64,000 bases of DNA, taken from NCBI GenBank assembly GCA_903843965.1, contig CAIMRY010000026.1, positions 52,209-116,208 of the forward strand. The letters run 5' to 3'. The stretch comes from an uncultured delta proteobacterium. GTDB taxonomy: Bacteria > Desulfobacterota > Desulfovibrionia > Desulfovibrionales > Desulfovibrionaceae. The notes beneath the pieces were generated by a model that searched no databases, was not told the origin of the DNA, and saw only the letters and a list, made by a program, of their open reading frames with translations. The translations under genes were made by a program, and so were the position numbers. Each line of letters starts with the position of its first letter. Position 1 is the stretch's first letter. This document shows positions 1 through 14,234 of the stretch, piece after piece.

Positions 1-1
1 G

Positions 2-781
2 ATCGTGCACTCGCTGTTGACCGGGGAAAAGGGCACGGAGCTTGTGACCCAGCGCAAGAAGCTCACGGTCTTCTTCAGCGACATCAAGGACTTCACCAAG
101 ACCACCGAGGACATGCAGCCCGAGGATCTGTCGGACCTGCTGAACAGCTACTTCACGGAGATGTCGGCCATCGCGCTCCTTTACGGGGCCACCATCGACA
201 AGTTCATCGGCGACGCCATGCTGATGTTCTTCGGCGACCCGGAGACCAAGGGCGTGCAGCAGGACGCCGAGGCCTGCGTGCGCATGGCCGTGGCCATGCA
301 GCGCCGCATGAAGACGTTGCAGGACGAGTGGCGCGCTCGCGGCTACAACAAGCCTTTCCACATGCGCATCGGCATCAACACCGGGTACTGCAACGTGGGC
401 AACTTCGGCAGCGCGGACCGCATGGACTACACCATCATCGGCGGCGAGGTGAACCTGGCCGCGCGCCTGGAGGCCCAGGCCGAGCCCGACGGCATCCTCA
501 TCTCCGCCGACACCTTCTCGCTCGTGCGCGACATCGTGGAGGCCGAGGAGCGCCCAAAGCTCACGGCCAAGGGCATCGAACGCGAGGTCATCCCCTACGC
601 CGTCACCGGCAGCTACGACGAAGAGCCCGGCAACGCGGACCACATCCGCAGGGAGTTCGCGGGCCTGCGCATCATCGCGGACCTGGGGAAGGTCAACGCC
701 GGGGACAGGGGGGAGATCATCGAGGGCCTGGAGGAGCTGCTGGCGCGCCTGCGCCGGGGGCCTGCGGGCAGGCCGGAATAG
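2..781 (+). CDS. Class III adenylate cyclase, C-terminal part (5' end outside window)
   Basis: The reading frame is open to the window edge, so the true start and any N-terminal sensor domain lie upstream. The visible 259 residues are a class III nucleotide cyclase catalytic domain. The metal-binding aspartates are in FSDIKDFT and KFIGDAML. The purine-specifying pair is Lys in DKFIGD and Asp in RMDYTIIG, the pattern of adenylate rather than guanylate cyclases. The transition-state Asn and Arg are in VNLAARLE. The product should be cAMP made in the cytoplasm. The protein continues about 60 residues past the domain with a helical tail. A second cyclase at 3639-6041 has a very similar catalytic domain, so the two may be paralogues. 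Domain and specificity are seen in sequence; the role is inferred. Confidence 0.9.
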   Translation: MVHSLLTGEKGTELVTQRKKLTVFFSDIKDFTKTTEDMQPEDLSDLLNSYFTEMSAIALLYGATIDKFIGDAMLMFFGDPETKGVQQDAEACVRMAVAMQRRMKTLQDEWRARGYNKPFHMRIGINTGYCNVGNFGSADRMDYTIIGGEVNLAARLEAQAEPDGILISADTFSLVRDIVEAEERPKLTAKGIEREVIPYAVTGSYDEEPGNADHIRREFAGLRIIADLGKVNAGDRGEIIEGLEELLARLRRGPAGRPE

Positions 782-851
782 GCCCGCGCCGGACTCTCCC
801 GGATCGAGCCGGGTGAGCAGGGCTGGGGCGCAGGGCGCAGGAACATCAGGT

Positions 852-873
852 CCCGGCCAGGCCGGGGAATTTT
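852..873 (+). terminator. Possible intrinsic terminator after the cyclase gene
   Basis: CCCGGCC and GGCCGGG arms (852-858 and 860-866) flank a single A, so a real stem would be about 6 bp with a 3-nt loop. A short GAATTTT run follows. The stem is GC-rich but the U tract is only four bases, and it lies 71 bp after the stop codon. Confidence 0.35.
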
Positions 874-900
874 CGCACGCAGCCGCGCGCTCCAGCCGGT

Positions 901-960
901 GCAGGCCCGACCAGGCCCGACCAGGCCCGACCAGGCCCGATGAAACCGGATGAAACCGGA
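901..960 (+). repeat. Two adjacent 10-bp tandem repeats
   Basis: Four copies of a CCAGGCCCGA unit (901-940, first copy one base different) are followed by two copies of TGAAACCGGA (941-960). They lie in the leader of the 5'-nucleotidase gene, upstream of its ribosome binding site. No function is evident; replication slippage is the likely origin. Confidence 0.9.
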
Positions 961-1016
961 TGAGGCCAGCCGCCCCTGCCGCCCGCGCGGCGCACTCAGC
1001 CCAAGGAGCCCGGACC

Positions 1017-2987
1017 ATGCCGACCATGCCCACTGTTTTGCGCCGCTTCCGCCCGCTGCCGCGCGCCGCGCTGCTTCTGCTGCTGGCCCTGCTGGCCTTG
1101 CAGCTCCTGTTGCTCGGGGCCTGCGCGCACCGCCCCTTGCCCGGCCCCTTCAGCCTGACCATCGCCCACATCAACGACACGCACTCCAACCTGGAGCCCG
1201 TGGACACCGGCCTGGTCCTGGCGGGCGAGAAGGCCAAGGCCCGGCTGGGCGGGTTCGCGCGGCTCAAGACGGCGCTGGACGAGGTGCGCGCCAGCGAGGA
1301 GAACGTGCTGGTGCTGCACGCCGGGGACGCGGTGCAGGGCACGCTCTTTTTCAATGTCTTCCAGGGCCGGGCCGACATCGACCTCTTGAACCAGCTGGGG
1401 CTGGACGCCATGACGCTCGGCAACCACGAGTTTGACAAGGGGCCGGGGCTCACGGGCGCGCTGGCGGCCAGGGCCCGCTTCCCGATGCTGGCGGCCAACA
1501 TCGACGTAACGCGCGAGCCCGCCCTGGACGGGCGCATCCGGCCCTCGGTGGTGCGGCTGTTCGGTCAGCAGCGGGTGGGCATCATCGGCGTCACCACGCC
1601 GACCACGCCCCGGATCACCGTTGACGTGGGCGGGGCGGTCTTTCTTCCCGCAGCCCCGGCCGTGGCCGTGCAGGTGCGTGAGCTGCACGGCCAGGGCGTG
1701 GACCGGATCGTGGTGCTCTCCCACCTGGGCTACGAGCAGGACATCGCCCTGGCCAAGGCCGTGGCGGGCATCGACGTCATCGTGGGCGGCCACTCGCACA
1801 CCCTGCTGGGCGACCCGGCCCGGCTGGCCCAGCTGGGCCTGACCCCCGCGGGAGCGTACCCCACCGTGGTGCAGGGCCCGGATAACGGAAGGACGCTGGT
1901 GGTCCAGGCCTGGCGCTGGGGCATGCAGCTGGGGCTGCTGCGGGTCCGCTTCGACGCCGGGGGCGCCATTGTGGAGCACTCGGCTCGGCCCATGATCCTG
2001 GCCGGGGAGGACTTCAGCCAGGACGGCAAGCCGGTGCCCAAGGGCTCGCCGCTGCAGGCGCGGCTTGTGGCGGCGCTCGCGGCTTCCGGCGCGGCCCGCA
2101 TCGTGGCCGAGGACGCCGGGATCGCGGCGAGGATTGCGCCCTACGCCAGGGAGATCGCGCCCTTCCGCGCCGCGCGCGTCGGGGCTCACGCTGTGGTGGA
2201 CCTGGTCCGGGGCACGGCCACGGACCCCGGCCCGATCGTGGCCGACGCCTACCTGGCGGCGGTCCCTGGCGCGCAGCTGGCCCTGCTCATGCCCGGCGGG
2301 CTGCGCCAGGATCTCTTCCAGGGCGAACTCACGCTCGGCATGGTCATGGGCGTGCTGCCCTTTGGCAACACCCTGGTCAGCCTGGACGTCACCGGGGCCG
2401 AGTTCACAAGCGTCCTGGAGGAGGCCGCGGAGTTCCGGCTGCGCACGCACCCGCCCCTCGGAGGTGAGTGGCGCAACCTTCAGGTCTTCCACGCCGCAGG
2501 CTTCACCTGCGCGGTGGACCCGGACCGGCCCATGGGCGGGCGCATCAGCGCGCTGCGGGTGCGCAGCGCAGGCGGTCCCGGCGGCGAGATTGCGGACATC
2601 GACCCGGCGGCCACCTACCGGCTGGTGACCAACAGCTATCTGGCGGGCGGCGGCGACGGCCTGGCCACGCTGAAGGGCATCGCTACGGGCCGCGTGGACA
2701 CCGGCATCCTGGAGCACGACGCCCTGGCCGAGCACCTGAAGGCGCTGGGCGTGGTCGCGGCCCCGACAGGACGGCGCGTGGTGGTCCAGGGCGGGGCGGC
2801 GGAGTCGACCGCAATCTCGGCCCCGGTTTCTGTCCCGGCCCCGGCTCCGGCAGTAACTTCGTCCCCGGTGTCGGCCTTGGAACTTGGTCCGGCGTCCGGC
2901 CCCGTGTCAGGGTTGCGGCTTGACCTGAGCTTGGAGCCGGGCCTGGAGCTGGGCCTGGAGTTGTGTCGGTTCGGCCAGGTGGCCTGA
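1017..2987 (+). CDS. Lipoprotein 5'-nucleotidase / 2',3'-cyclic phosphodiesterase (UshA family)
   Basis: A secreted metallophosphoesterase of 656 aa that should hydrolyse nucleotides or cyclic nucleotides in the periplasm or at the cell surface. The start at ATG 1017 is chosen because AAGGAG sits 8 bp upstream; an ATG at 960 in the same frame has no such site. A hydrophobic signal ends in LLLGAC, a good lipobox. Metal ligands are seen in INDTHSN, HAGDAVQG, GNHEFD, LSHLG and GGHSHT. The C-terminal nucleotide-binding domain shows PGGLR (usually NGGxR), LPFGNTL and LAGGGDG. After about residue 590 the sequence becomes low complexity, rich in Pro, Ser, Ala, Gly and Leu, and ends in a 12-bp repeat. 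This tail is unusual for the family. Salvage of nucleotides or phosphate is inferred. Confidence 0.88.
   Translation: MPTMPTVLRRFRPLPRAALLLLLALLALQLLLLGACAHRPLPGPFSLTIAHINDTHSNLEPVDTGLVLAGEKAKARLGGFARLKTALDEVRASEENVLVLHAGDAVQGTLFFNVFQGRADIDLLNQLGLDAMTLGNHEFDKGPGLTGALAARARFPMLAANIDVTREPALDGRIRPSVVRLFGQQRVGIIGVTTPTTPRITVDVGGAVFLPAAPAVAVQVRELHGQGVDRIVVLSHLGYEQDIALAKAVAGIDVIVGGHSHTLLGDPARLAQLGLTPAGAYPTVVQGPDNGRTLVVQAWRWGMQLGLLRVRFDAGGAIVEHSARPMILAGEDFSQDGKPVPKGSPLQARLVAALAASGAARIVAEDAGIAARIAPYAREIAPFRAARVGAHAVVDLVRGTATDPGPIVADAYLAAVPGAQLALLMPGGLRQDLFQGELTLGMVMGVLPFGNTLVSLDVTGAEFTSVLEEAAEFRLRTHPPLGGEWRNLQVFHAAGFTCAVDPDRPMGGRISALRVRSAGGPGGEIADIDPAATYRLVTNSYLAGGGDGLATLKGIATGRVDTGILEHDALAEHLKALGVVAAPTGRRVVVQGGAAESTAISAPVSVPAPAPAVTSSPVSALELGPASGPVSGLRLDLSLEPGLELGLELCRFGQVA
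2931..2960 (+). repeat. 12-bp in-frame tandem repeat at the 3' end of the 5'-nucleotidase gene
   Basis: Two full units and a half unit of a 12-bp sequence encode LEPG-LELG-LE near the C terminus. It is one of several 12-bp in-frame repeats in the window. Confidence 0.7.
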
Positions 2988-3112
2988 GCCGGGGTTTGGC
3001 TGCCGGGCTTTCGGCCTGCGCCGCAAACTGTCGACCTGCGCCGCGAAGCTTTGGCCCGCATCTGGACCCCAGGCCGCGCCCTGCGCAGCTCCAGAGATTC
3101 TGTCCCTACGCA

Positions 3113-3141
3113 TTGACAATTCTCTCGAGAATCCATTAATT
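3113..3141 (+). promoter_or_regulatory. Possible sigma-70 promoter for the coiled-coil/cyclase operon
   Basis: TTGACA at 3113-3118 is followed after 17 bp by TTAATT, a weak -10. The stretch 3110-3160 is clearly more AT-rich than its surroundings and lies 60-90 bp before ATG 3199. A small inverted repeat, ATTCTC-TC-GAGAAT (3119-3132), lies in the spacer and could be an operator. The rest of 2988-3198 shows no gene, only short repeated CCTGCGCCGC words. Confidence 0.45.
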
Positions 3142-3198
3142 TGTTGGGAATATGCATTCTGCCTCCACGGCCTGCAACCCGACCCGGACAGGACGACC

Positions 3199-3639
3199 AT
3201 GGCCCGCACGCCCGACCCCGCCCAGGAGCTCAGCCTCCTGCACGCCGAGAACCGCCACCTGAAGGACACCGTCGCCGTGATGCGCCAGTCCCTGGAGGTG
3301 CTGGTGCTGGACAAGAACGCGGCGGTGCAGCAGGCCGTGGCCGCCTCCCAGGGCGAGATCGAGAACATGAAGGCCGCGGTGGTGGCCCTGCGCGAGGTCC
3401 TGGAGACCCTGCGCGCCCAGCGCGACCGCCAGGTCCAGGAGGCCGTGGCCCAGGGCAAGGCCGAGAACCGCGAGCTTCAGGTTGCCATCCAGGCCCTGCG
3501 CGAGCGCCTGGACCAGGCCCTGTTCGACGAGCGGGACCGCGCGCGGATTGAGCGCCGGGCCCTGGAGGACGAGCTTGCGCAGTTGCGCCAGACCGTGGTG
3601 GTCCTGCGCGAGGCCCTTCAGGCCGGAGGGCGGAAGTGA
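3199..3639 (+). CDS. Coiled-coil protein of unknown function
   Basis: A 146-aa protein with no recognised domain. It has heptad-rich helical sequence throughout, with Leu, Val and Ala at regular spacing and many Glu, Gln, Arg and Asp residues, so a long coiled coil is predicted. There is no signal peptide or membrane segment. It overlaps the start of the GAF-cyclase gene by one base, which implies translational coupling, and it may be a partner or scaffold of that cyclase. No functional name is justified. An alternative is a bacterial tropomyosin-like or chemotaxis-associated coiled coil. Confidence 0.7.
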   Translation: MARTPDPAQELSLLHAENRHLKDTVAVMRQSLEVLVLDKNAAVQQAVAASQGEIENMKAAVVALREVLETLRAQRDRQVQEAVAQGKAENRELQVAIQALRERLDQALFDERDRARIERRALEDELAQLRQTVVVLREALQAGGRK

Positions 3640-6041
3640 TGGCCAAGTCCACGAAACAACAGAGTCTTCTGAAGGCCGCAGTCAAGCCAGCAGTCAAGCC
3701 AGCAGCCAAGACCGCAGCCAAGACCGCAGCCAAGACCGCAGCCAAGACCGCCCCGAAGACCCTGGCCAGGGCCGCAGGCAGGCTGCCCCTAAACCGCTCC
3801 GGCCCCTCCGACCGCTCCGCGATGCTGCTCGGCGTGTCCCACCGGCTGGCCGCCCTGGACAGCCTGGACGAGATGCTGGGGGCCCTGGTGGAGATGACCA
3901 GCTGGGAGCTGGGGGCCGAGCGCGGCTCGCTGTTCCTGAACGACCCCGAGAGCGGGGAGCTGTACTCCATCGTGGCCCAGGGCACCCAGCACCGGCGCAT
4001 CCGCATCCTGAACAGCACGGGCGTGGCTGGCCGCGTGTTCACCACGGGCCGGGGCATGGTCGTGGCCGAGGCCTACAAGAACAAGCATTTCAACCAGGAG
4101 GTGGACCGGGAGACCGGGTTCGTGACGCGCAACATCGTCTGCGCGCCCATCCGCACGGTCAAGGGCGAGATTATCGGCGTGGCCCAGGTGCTGAACAAGA
4201 AGGACGGGGACTTCAGCCGCGAGGACCTGAAGCTCCTTGAGGCCATCGCCATGCAGGCGGCCATCGCCCTGTCCGGTGCCCAGTTCGTGGAGAAGATGCA
4301 GGCCTCTCGCGCCAAGGAGCTGGAGTTCCTGAACGTCGTGGCCGACGTGACCTCGGAGATCGAGCTGGGCACGCTGTTGCGCAAGGTCATGGGCGAGGCC
4401 ACCAAGATGCTCAGCGCCGAGCGCTCGACCCTGTTTTTGAACGACGAGAAGACCGCTGAGTTGTGGTCCATGGTGGGCGAGGGCATCCAGGCCACCCAGA
4501 TCCGCTTCCCCAACCATCTGGGCATCGCCGGCGCGGTGTTCACCAGCGGCCAGTCCGTGAACATCCCCCACGCCTACGCCGACCTGCGCTTCAACCCCGG
4601 TTTCGACAAGAAGACGGGATTCTTCACGCGCTCCATCCTGTGCACCCCGGTGGTGACCAAGGAGGGCAAGGTCATCGGCGTGACCCAGGTCCTGAACAGG
4701 CACGGCGGGCCCTTCACCCACGAGGACGAGTCCAGGCTCAAGGCCTTCACCGCCCAGATCTCCATCGCGCTGGAGAACGCCAAGCTCTTCAGCGACGTGC
4801 AGAGCATGAAGAACTACAACGAGAGCATGCTCCAGAGCATGAGCAACGGCGTCATCACGCTGGACGAGGACGGCCGCATCAAGACCTGCAACGCCGCAGG
4901 CCTGCGCATCCTCTCTTCTGAAAAGGGCGGCGAGGCCCAGGGCCTGCTCGGCCAGAGCTTCGCCGAGTTCTTCACCGGCCCCAACGCCTGGCTGGCGGAC
5001 AAGGTGGCCGCCGTGGACGCCTCCCAGACCCCGGACATCAGCATGGACGCCGAGTTGGTTTTTCCGGACCGCAGCGTCTCGGTGAACGTCTCGGTGCTGC
5101 CGCTCTTGAGCGGGGAGCAGAAGAAGCTCGGCACCATGTTTATGATCGAGGACATATCGAGCGAAAAGCGCATGAAGTCGACCATGAGCCGCTACATGGA
5201 CCCCAAGCTGGCCGACCAGCTCATGGCCGGGGGCGAGGACATCCTGGGCGGCAAGGTGGTGGACGTCACGGTGCTCTTCTCGGACATCCGCAGCTTCACC
5301 ACCCTGACCGAGAGCCTGGGCGCCCAGGGCACGGTGAGCTTCTTGAATGACTACTTCACCCTCATGGTCGACTGCCTGCAGGCCGAGGGCGGCATGCTCG
5401 ACAAGTTCATCGGCGACGCCATCATGGCCGTGTTCGGCATCCCGCTGGCCCACGAGGACGACGAGGACCGGGCCCTGCGCTGCGCCATCGCCATGATCCG
5501 CCAGCTCTCCGTGTTCAACGCCCAGCGTGCGAGCGCGGGCCAAAAGCCCATCGACATCGGCATCGGCCTGAACTCGGCCCAGGTGGTCTCCGGCAACATC
5601 GGCTCGCCCAAGCGCATGGACTACACCATCATCGGCGACGGGGTGAACCTGGCCGCGCGGCTGGAAAGCGCCTGCAAGCAGTACAGCGCGCGCATCCTCA
5701 TCAGCGAGTTCACCCACGCCAGGCTCAAGGGCATCTACCGGGTCAGGGACGTGGACGACGTGGTGGTCAAGGGCAAGACCGAGCCCGTGCGCATCTACGA
5801 GGTGCTGGACTACCACACCGACGAGACCTTCCCCAACCTCATGGAGGCCACGGGGCATTTCCAGGAGGGCCGCAAGGCCTACCGCGCCGGGGACTTCGCC
5901 CGGGCCACGCGTTCCTTTTCGGAGGCCCTGCGGCTCAACCCCTCGGACAGGCTCTGCACAACCTACATCGAACGCTGCGAGACCCTGGCCGCCGCTTTGC
6001 CCACGGACTGGCGCGGGGTCTGGACCATGACCTCGAAATAG
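3639..6041 (+). CDS. GAF-GAF-PAS adenylate cyclase
   Basis: A soluble 800-aa sensor cyclase. ATG 3639 is used, with GGAGG about 9 bp upstream; a GTG lies just before it. The order is a Lys/Ala-rich tail (residues ~10-45), two GAF domains (~65-205 and ~235-385, both with the family pattern GVAGxVFTxG or GIAGAVFTSG), a PAS domain (~395-510), then a class III cyclase (~530-710) and a helical TPR-like C terminus. The catalytic domain has FSDIRSFT, DKFIGDAIM, RMDYTIIG and VNLAARLE, so both metal Asp, the Lys-Asp adenine pair and the Asn-Arg pair are present. Output should be cAMP controlled by ligands of the GAF or PAS domains. The basic tail resembles histone-like KA repeats and could bind nucleic acid or membrane; this is unusual for a cyclase. 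Confidence 0.92.
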   Translation: MAKSTKQQSLLKAAVKPAVKPAAKTAAKTAAKTAAKTAPKTLARAAGRLPLNRSGPSDRSAMLLGVSHRLAALDSLDEMLGALVEMTSWELGAERGSLFLNDPESGELYSIVAQGTQHRRIRILNSTGVAGRVFTTGRGMVVAEAYKNKHFNQEVDRETGFVTRNIVCAPIRTVKGEIIGVAQVLNKKDGDFSREDLKLLEAIAMQAAIALSGAQFVEKMQASRAKELEFLNVVADVTSEIELGTLLRKVMGEATKMLSAERSTLFLNDEKTAELWSMVGEGIQATQIRFPNHLGIAGAVFTSGQSVNIPHAYADLRFNPGFDKKTGFFTRSILCTPVVTKEGKVIGVTQVLNRHGGPFTHEDESRLKAFTAQISIALENAKLFSDVQSMKNYNESMLQSMSNGVITLDEDGRIKTCNAAGLRILSSEKGGEAQGLLGQSFAEFFTGPNAWLADKVAAVDASQTPDISMDAELVFPDRSVSVNVSVLPLLSGEQKKLGTMFMIEDISSEKRMKSTMSRYMDPKLADQLMAGGEDILGGKVVDVTVLFSDIRSFTTLTESLGAQGTVSFLNDYFTLMVDCLQAEGGMLDKFIGDAIMAVFGIPLAHEDDEDRALRCAIAMIRQLSVFNAQRASAGQKPIDIGIGLNSAQVVSGNIGSPKRMDYTIIGDGVNLAARLESACKQYSARILISEFTHARLKGIYRVRDVDDVVVKGKTEPVRIYEVLDYHTDETFPNLMEATGHFQEGRKAYRAGDFARATRSFSEALRLNPSDRLCTTYIERCETLAAALPTDWRGVWTMTSK
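3678..3761 (+). repeat. 12-bp in-frame tandem repeat (Lys-Ala-rich tail of the cyclase)
   Basis: Seven consecutive 12-bp units: two of GCAGTCAAGCCA, four of GCAGCCAAGACC and one diverged copy. They encode AVKP, AVKP, then AAKT repeats. The four identical copies suggest recent expansion. Confidence 0.92.
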
Positions 6042-6066
6042 CCCGGCCCAATCCATTGGAGCGCCT

Positions 6067-6390
6067 GTGAACACATCCGGCCCAGCCTCAAGCACGCCTT
6101 CCGGTTTCGACCACCGCAGCCACGCCCGCAAGACGTTGCTTGTGGCCGGACGTCTGCTGTGCGAGGGCGACTGGCAGCCCTGCGAGGTGGTCAACGTCTC
6201 CGTGGGCGGGGCCAAGCTGCGGGTGTTCGGGATCTACTGCTCGGGCCAGGAGCTGAGCCTGGAGATCAAGGCCTGCGGCCAGTTCCCCGGCGTTGTCGCC
6301 TGGGTGCGCGGGGACGAGGTGGGCCTGACCTTCACCGGCGACCCCGGCGAAACGGCCGAGGCCCTCATCGCGCTGGCAACCTACGGCTGA
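6067..6390 (+). CDS. PilZ-domain protein (c-di-GMP receptor)
   Basis: A 107-aa single-domain PilZ protein starting at GTG 6067, with GGAG about 5 bp upstream. It has both c-di-GMP-binding motifs: RxxxR as RSHAR near residue 20, and the (D/N)xSxxG motif as NVSVGG near residue 50. It should bind cyclic di-GMP in the cytoplasm and act as an adaptor on an unknown target. It lies 25 bp after the GAF-PAS cyclase gene and is probably cotranscribed, which places a c-di-GMP receptor beside a cAMP synthase. The domain is clear; the partner is unknown. Confidence 0.85.
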   Translation: MNTSGPASSTPSGFDHRSHARKTLLVAGRLLCEGDWQPCEVVNVSVGGAKLRVFGIYCSGQELSLEIKACGQFPGVVAWVRGDEVGLTFTGDPGETAEALIALATYG

Positions 6391-6450
6391 CCGCAGCGTT
6401 GCGGCGGGCCGGGGTGCGGCCTGCCTGGCCTTGCCCGGCTTTGCCCATCG

Positions 6451-6502
6451 CCCTGGCCTGTCCGATCACCCTGGCTTGTCCGCAACCCTGGCTTGTCCGC
6501 AA
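6451..6502 (+). repeat. 17-bp tandem repeat
   Basis: Two perfect 17-bp units (6469-6485 and 6486-6502, CCCTGGCTTGTCCGCAA) are preceded by one diverged 18-bp copy (6451-6468). Non-coding. Confidence 0.9.
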
Positions 6503-7094
6503 CCGGGGCGGGGCGCTGCCCGGCGTCGCGCTGGCCCCTGCGCTGTGCCCTTGCCGCGCCGTCCATGCTGCACCGCCCACCCTGGGGCTCCCCTTATCCT
6601 GCCCTTGTGCGCTCCCCTTGCGCGCACCCCTTGCGCCCATTTTGATTACGGCCACCTGAACCTGACCAGGGCCAGCCTGGGCATTCGGCGACCTTTCCCC
6701 CGGCAGGCCGATCCGTAGTCTCATCACAGGGCAACTCGGCAGGCCAACCCCAAGTGCAGTCCCAGGCCAACCCGGCAGGGCAAGACCGAAGGGCCAGCCA
6801 GGGGCGGCTGTTCCGGGCCTGCGGCGGGTCCCCGGCAAGGGCGCAGCCACTGCCCGCATCAGGCAGTCCCAAAGCCTGAAGCCGTGAGCGTTTGCAAACG
6901 GCAACACCGTCCGCCAAGGGGCCTGCGCCGCCTGCCGCCCGAAATCTCGTCGCCCTGGCCCGTTGCCCTGGCCCTTCTGACCGTCCAATATGTCGGAATG
7001 TTGTTGTATTATGTCCAGCCTTGGGCTGTCGCAGCCGTTTTGGCGGTCGCAGCAGAGCGGCGCTTCCAATGAATTGAGCATTGCCAAAAATCCG

Positions 7095-7118
7095 CACCAC
7101 ATGGTACACGTTGTGGTG
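7095..7118 (+). promoter_or_regulatory. Inverted repeat upstream of the hybrid kinase operon
   Basis: CACCACA (7095-7101) and TGTGGTG (7112-7118) are perfect 7-bp arms with a 10-bp spacer, centred about 60 bp before the kinase start. The geometry suits a dimeric DNA-binding regulator. No known family consensus was recognised. Confidence 0.4.
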
Positions 7119-7167
7119 AATAATCCGAACCTGTTCGGCCCAGGCCTTCAGTGCGCGAGGACGTGAA

Positions 7168-10887
<3,720 letters not shown>

Positions 10888-10896
10888 GAGCGCCGC

Positions 10897-11799
10897 GTGG
10901 ACCAGGCCGACCTTGAACAGCTGGAGGCTACCCTGTTTCTGGAGGCGCTGTGCCAGCGCCACGGGTACGACTTCCGCAACTACGCCCAGGCCTCCATCCG
11001 CCGCCGGGTGCGCAGGCTCATGGACAAGACCGGCGCGGCCAGCGTCAGCGCCATGATTCCGGTGCTCCTGCACGACGCGGGGTTTTTGCCCCTGGTGGTG
11101 GAGACCCTGTCCGTCAACGTCAGCGAGATGTTCCGCGACCCCGAGTTCTTCGTCCTGCTGCGCACTGAGGTCATCCCCTACCTGAAGACCTTTCCCTTCA
11201 TCAAGGTCTGGCACGCGGGCTGCGCCAGCGGGGAGGAGGTCTACTCCCTGGCCATGGTCCTCAAGGAGGAGGGCTTCTACGACCGGACCACCATCTTCGC
11301 CACGGACTTGAACCCCATGGTGCTGGAGCAGGCCAAGGCGGGCGTGTATCCCCTGGACGCGGTCAAGGGCTTCACGGCCAACTACCAGCAGTCCGGGGGC
11401 AAGACCGCCTTCTCGGACTACTACCTGGCCCGGTACGGCTCGGCCATCATGGACGCCTCCCTGCGCAAGAACGTCACCTTCGCCCCGCACAACCTGGCCA
11501 CGGACGGGGTCTTTGGCGAGATGCACCTGATCCTGTGCCGCAACGTGCTTATCTACTTCGACCGCAGCCTGCAGAACCGGGTGCTGCGCCTGTTCGACGA
11601 GAGCCTGGCGCATGGCGGGGTCATGGCCCTGGGCAGCAAGGAGAGCCTCCAGGGGTCCGAGGTGGCGGGCAACTACCTGCCGATGAACGCCAAGTGGCGC
11701 ATCCACAAGAAGATCGACGGGAATCCGTCCGGCCAGGTCACGGGCGTCATGCCCGGAGCCGGGAACCCGGCTGTCGGCGGGGAGTGGAGCCATGACTGA
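10897..11799 (+). CDS. cheR: CheR-type SAM-dependent methyltransferase
   Basis: A 300-aa chemoreceptor-type glutamate methyltransferase. GTG 10897 is used, with AGGAG (10886-10890) overlapping the upstream stop codon. The N-terminal helical CheR domain shows the IRRRVRR basic patch. The SAM-binding site appears as HAGCASGEEVYSLAM, and the family motif LCRNVLIYFD follows. There is no C-terminal TPR or pentapeptide-binding extension. No methyl-accepting chemotaxis protein or CheA is present nearby, so the methylated target may be the coiled-coil or HAMP region of the neighbouring kinase; that is inference. Confidence 0.9.
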   Translation: MDQADLEQLEATLFLEALCQRHGYDFRNYAQASIRRRVRRLMDKTGAASVSAMIPVLLHDAGFLPLVVETLSVNVSEMFRDPEFFVLLRTEVIPYLKTFPFIKVWHAGCASGEEVYSLAMVLKEEGFYDRTTIFATDLNPMVLEQAKAGVYPLDAVKGFTANYQQSGGKTAFSDYYLARYGSAIMDASLRKNVTFAPHNLATDGVFGEMHLILCRNVLIYFDRSLQNRVLRLFDESLAHGGVMALGSKESLQGSEVAGNYLPMNAKWRIHKKIDGNPSGQVTGVMPGAGNPAVGGEWSHD

Positions 11800-11835
11800 G
11801 CGCGGCCTGAGGCCAGCCCGCACCCGGAGGCGGCC

Positions 11836-12524
11836 ATGAGGGGTCAGCCGGGTTCCGGGCCTTTCAACGCCGTGGCCGTGGGCGGCTCGAGCGGGTCGCT
11901 TGCGGCGCTGCTCGACATCCTGCCCCGGCTGACGGGCGATTTTCCCTGGCCGGTTCTGGCCGTGGTCCACCTGCACCCCCGGCAGAAGGGCGGCTTCGTG
12001 GACCTGCTGGACCGCCGGTGCTCCCTGCGCGTCAAGGAGGCCGAGGACAAGGAGGCCCTGGCGCCCGGATACGTGTACTTCGCCCCGGCCGACTACCACC
12101 TGCTCCTGGAGCCGGGCCTGACCTTGGCCCTGTCCTCCGACGACAAGGTGCGCTTCTCCAGGCCGTCCATCGACGTGCTCTTCGAGAGCGCGGCCCTGGC
12201 CTGCCGGTCCCGGCTCATCGGGGTGCTGCTCTCCGGCGCGGGCGACGACGGGGCCGAGGGGCTGTGCCGCATCCGGGAGCAGGGCGGGCTCGTCGTGGTC
12301 CAGGACCCCGCCAGGGCCGAGCACCCGGCCATGCCCCTGGCGGGCTTGAATGCCCTGTATGCCTTGCAGGCCCAGGGGGCCTTGGCGGGCGACAGGGCCC
12401 CCTGGCAGGACCGTGTCCATGTGCTGGACAGCAGGGGCATCGCCGAACTGCTCCTGGCCCTGGGCGAGGAGGCCTCCGGGCTCGCGGAACCGGGCGGCGC
12501 TGCGGCAAGGGAGGGGAAACGCCA

Positions 12525-12528
<4 letters not shown>
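11836..12528 (+). CDS. cheB: CheB methylesterase domain protein (no receiver)
   Basis: A 230-aa stand-alone CheB catalytic domain with GGAGG 5 bp before the ATG. The catalytic Ser is in GGSSGSL, the His in VVHLHP and the Asp in GAGDDGAEGL, so the triad is complete. The usual N-terminal receiver domain is missing. Activity may therefore be controlled by the receivers of the adjacent kinases rather than by its own phosphorylation. The 3' end overlaps the next gene by four bases (ATGA), indicating translational coupling. Confidence 0.9.

Positions 12529-14234
<1,706 letters not shown>

Larger units (their letters stand above)
6391..7167 (+). other. 777-bp intergenic region, no gene seen
   Basis: No convincing coding sequence. 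The first half is low-complexity C/T/G-rich DNA with short repeated words such as CCCTTGCGC. The last 200 bp become more AT-rich and should hold the promoter of the hybrid kinase operon. An inverted repeat lies at 7095-7118. The kinase ribosome site GAGGA is at 7157-7161. Confidence 0.6.

Noticed and set aside
996..2735. A 579-codon minus-strand frame opposite the 5'-nucleotidase
   Set aside because: Composition is that of antisense GC-rich coding DNA; the plus strand has all metal motifs of the family.
3789..6215. An 808-codon minus-strand frame opposite the GAF cyclase
   Set aside because: His/Gly/Leu-rich translation with no domains, fully covered by the real cyclase.
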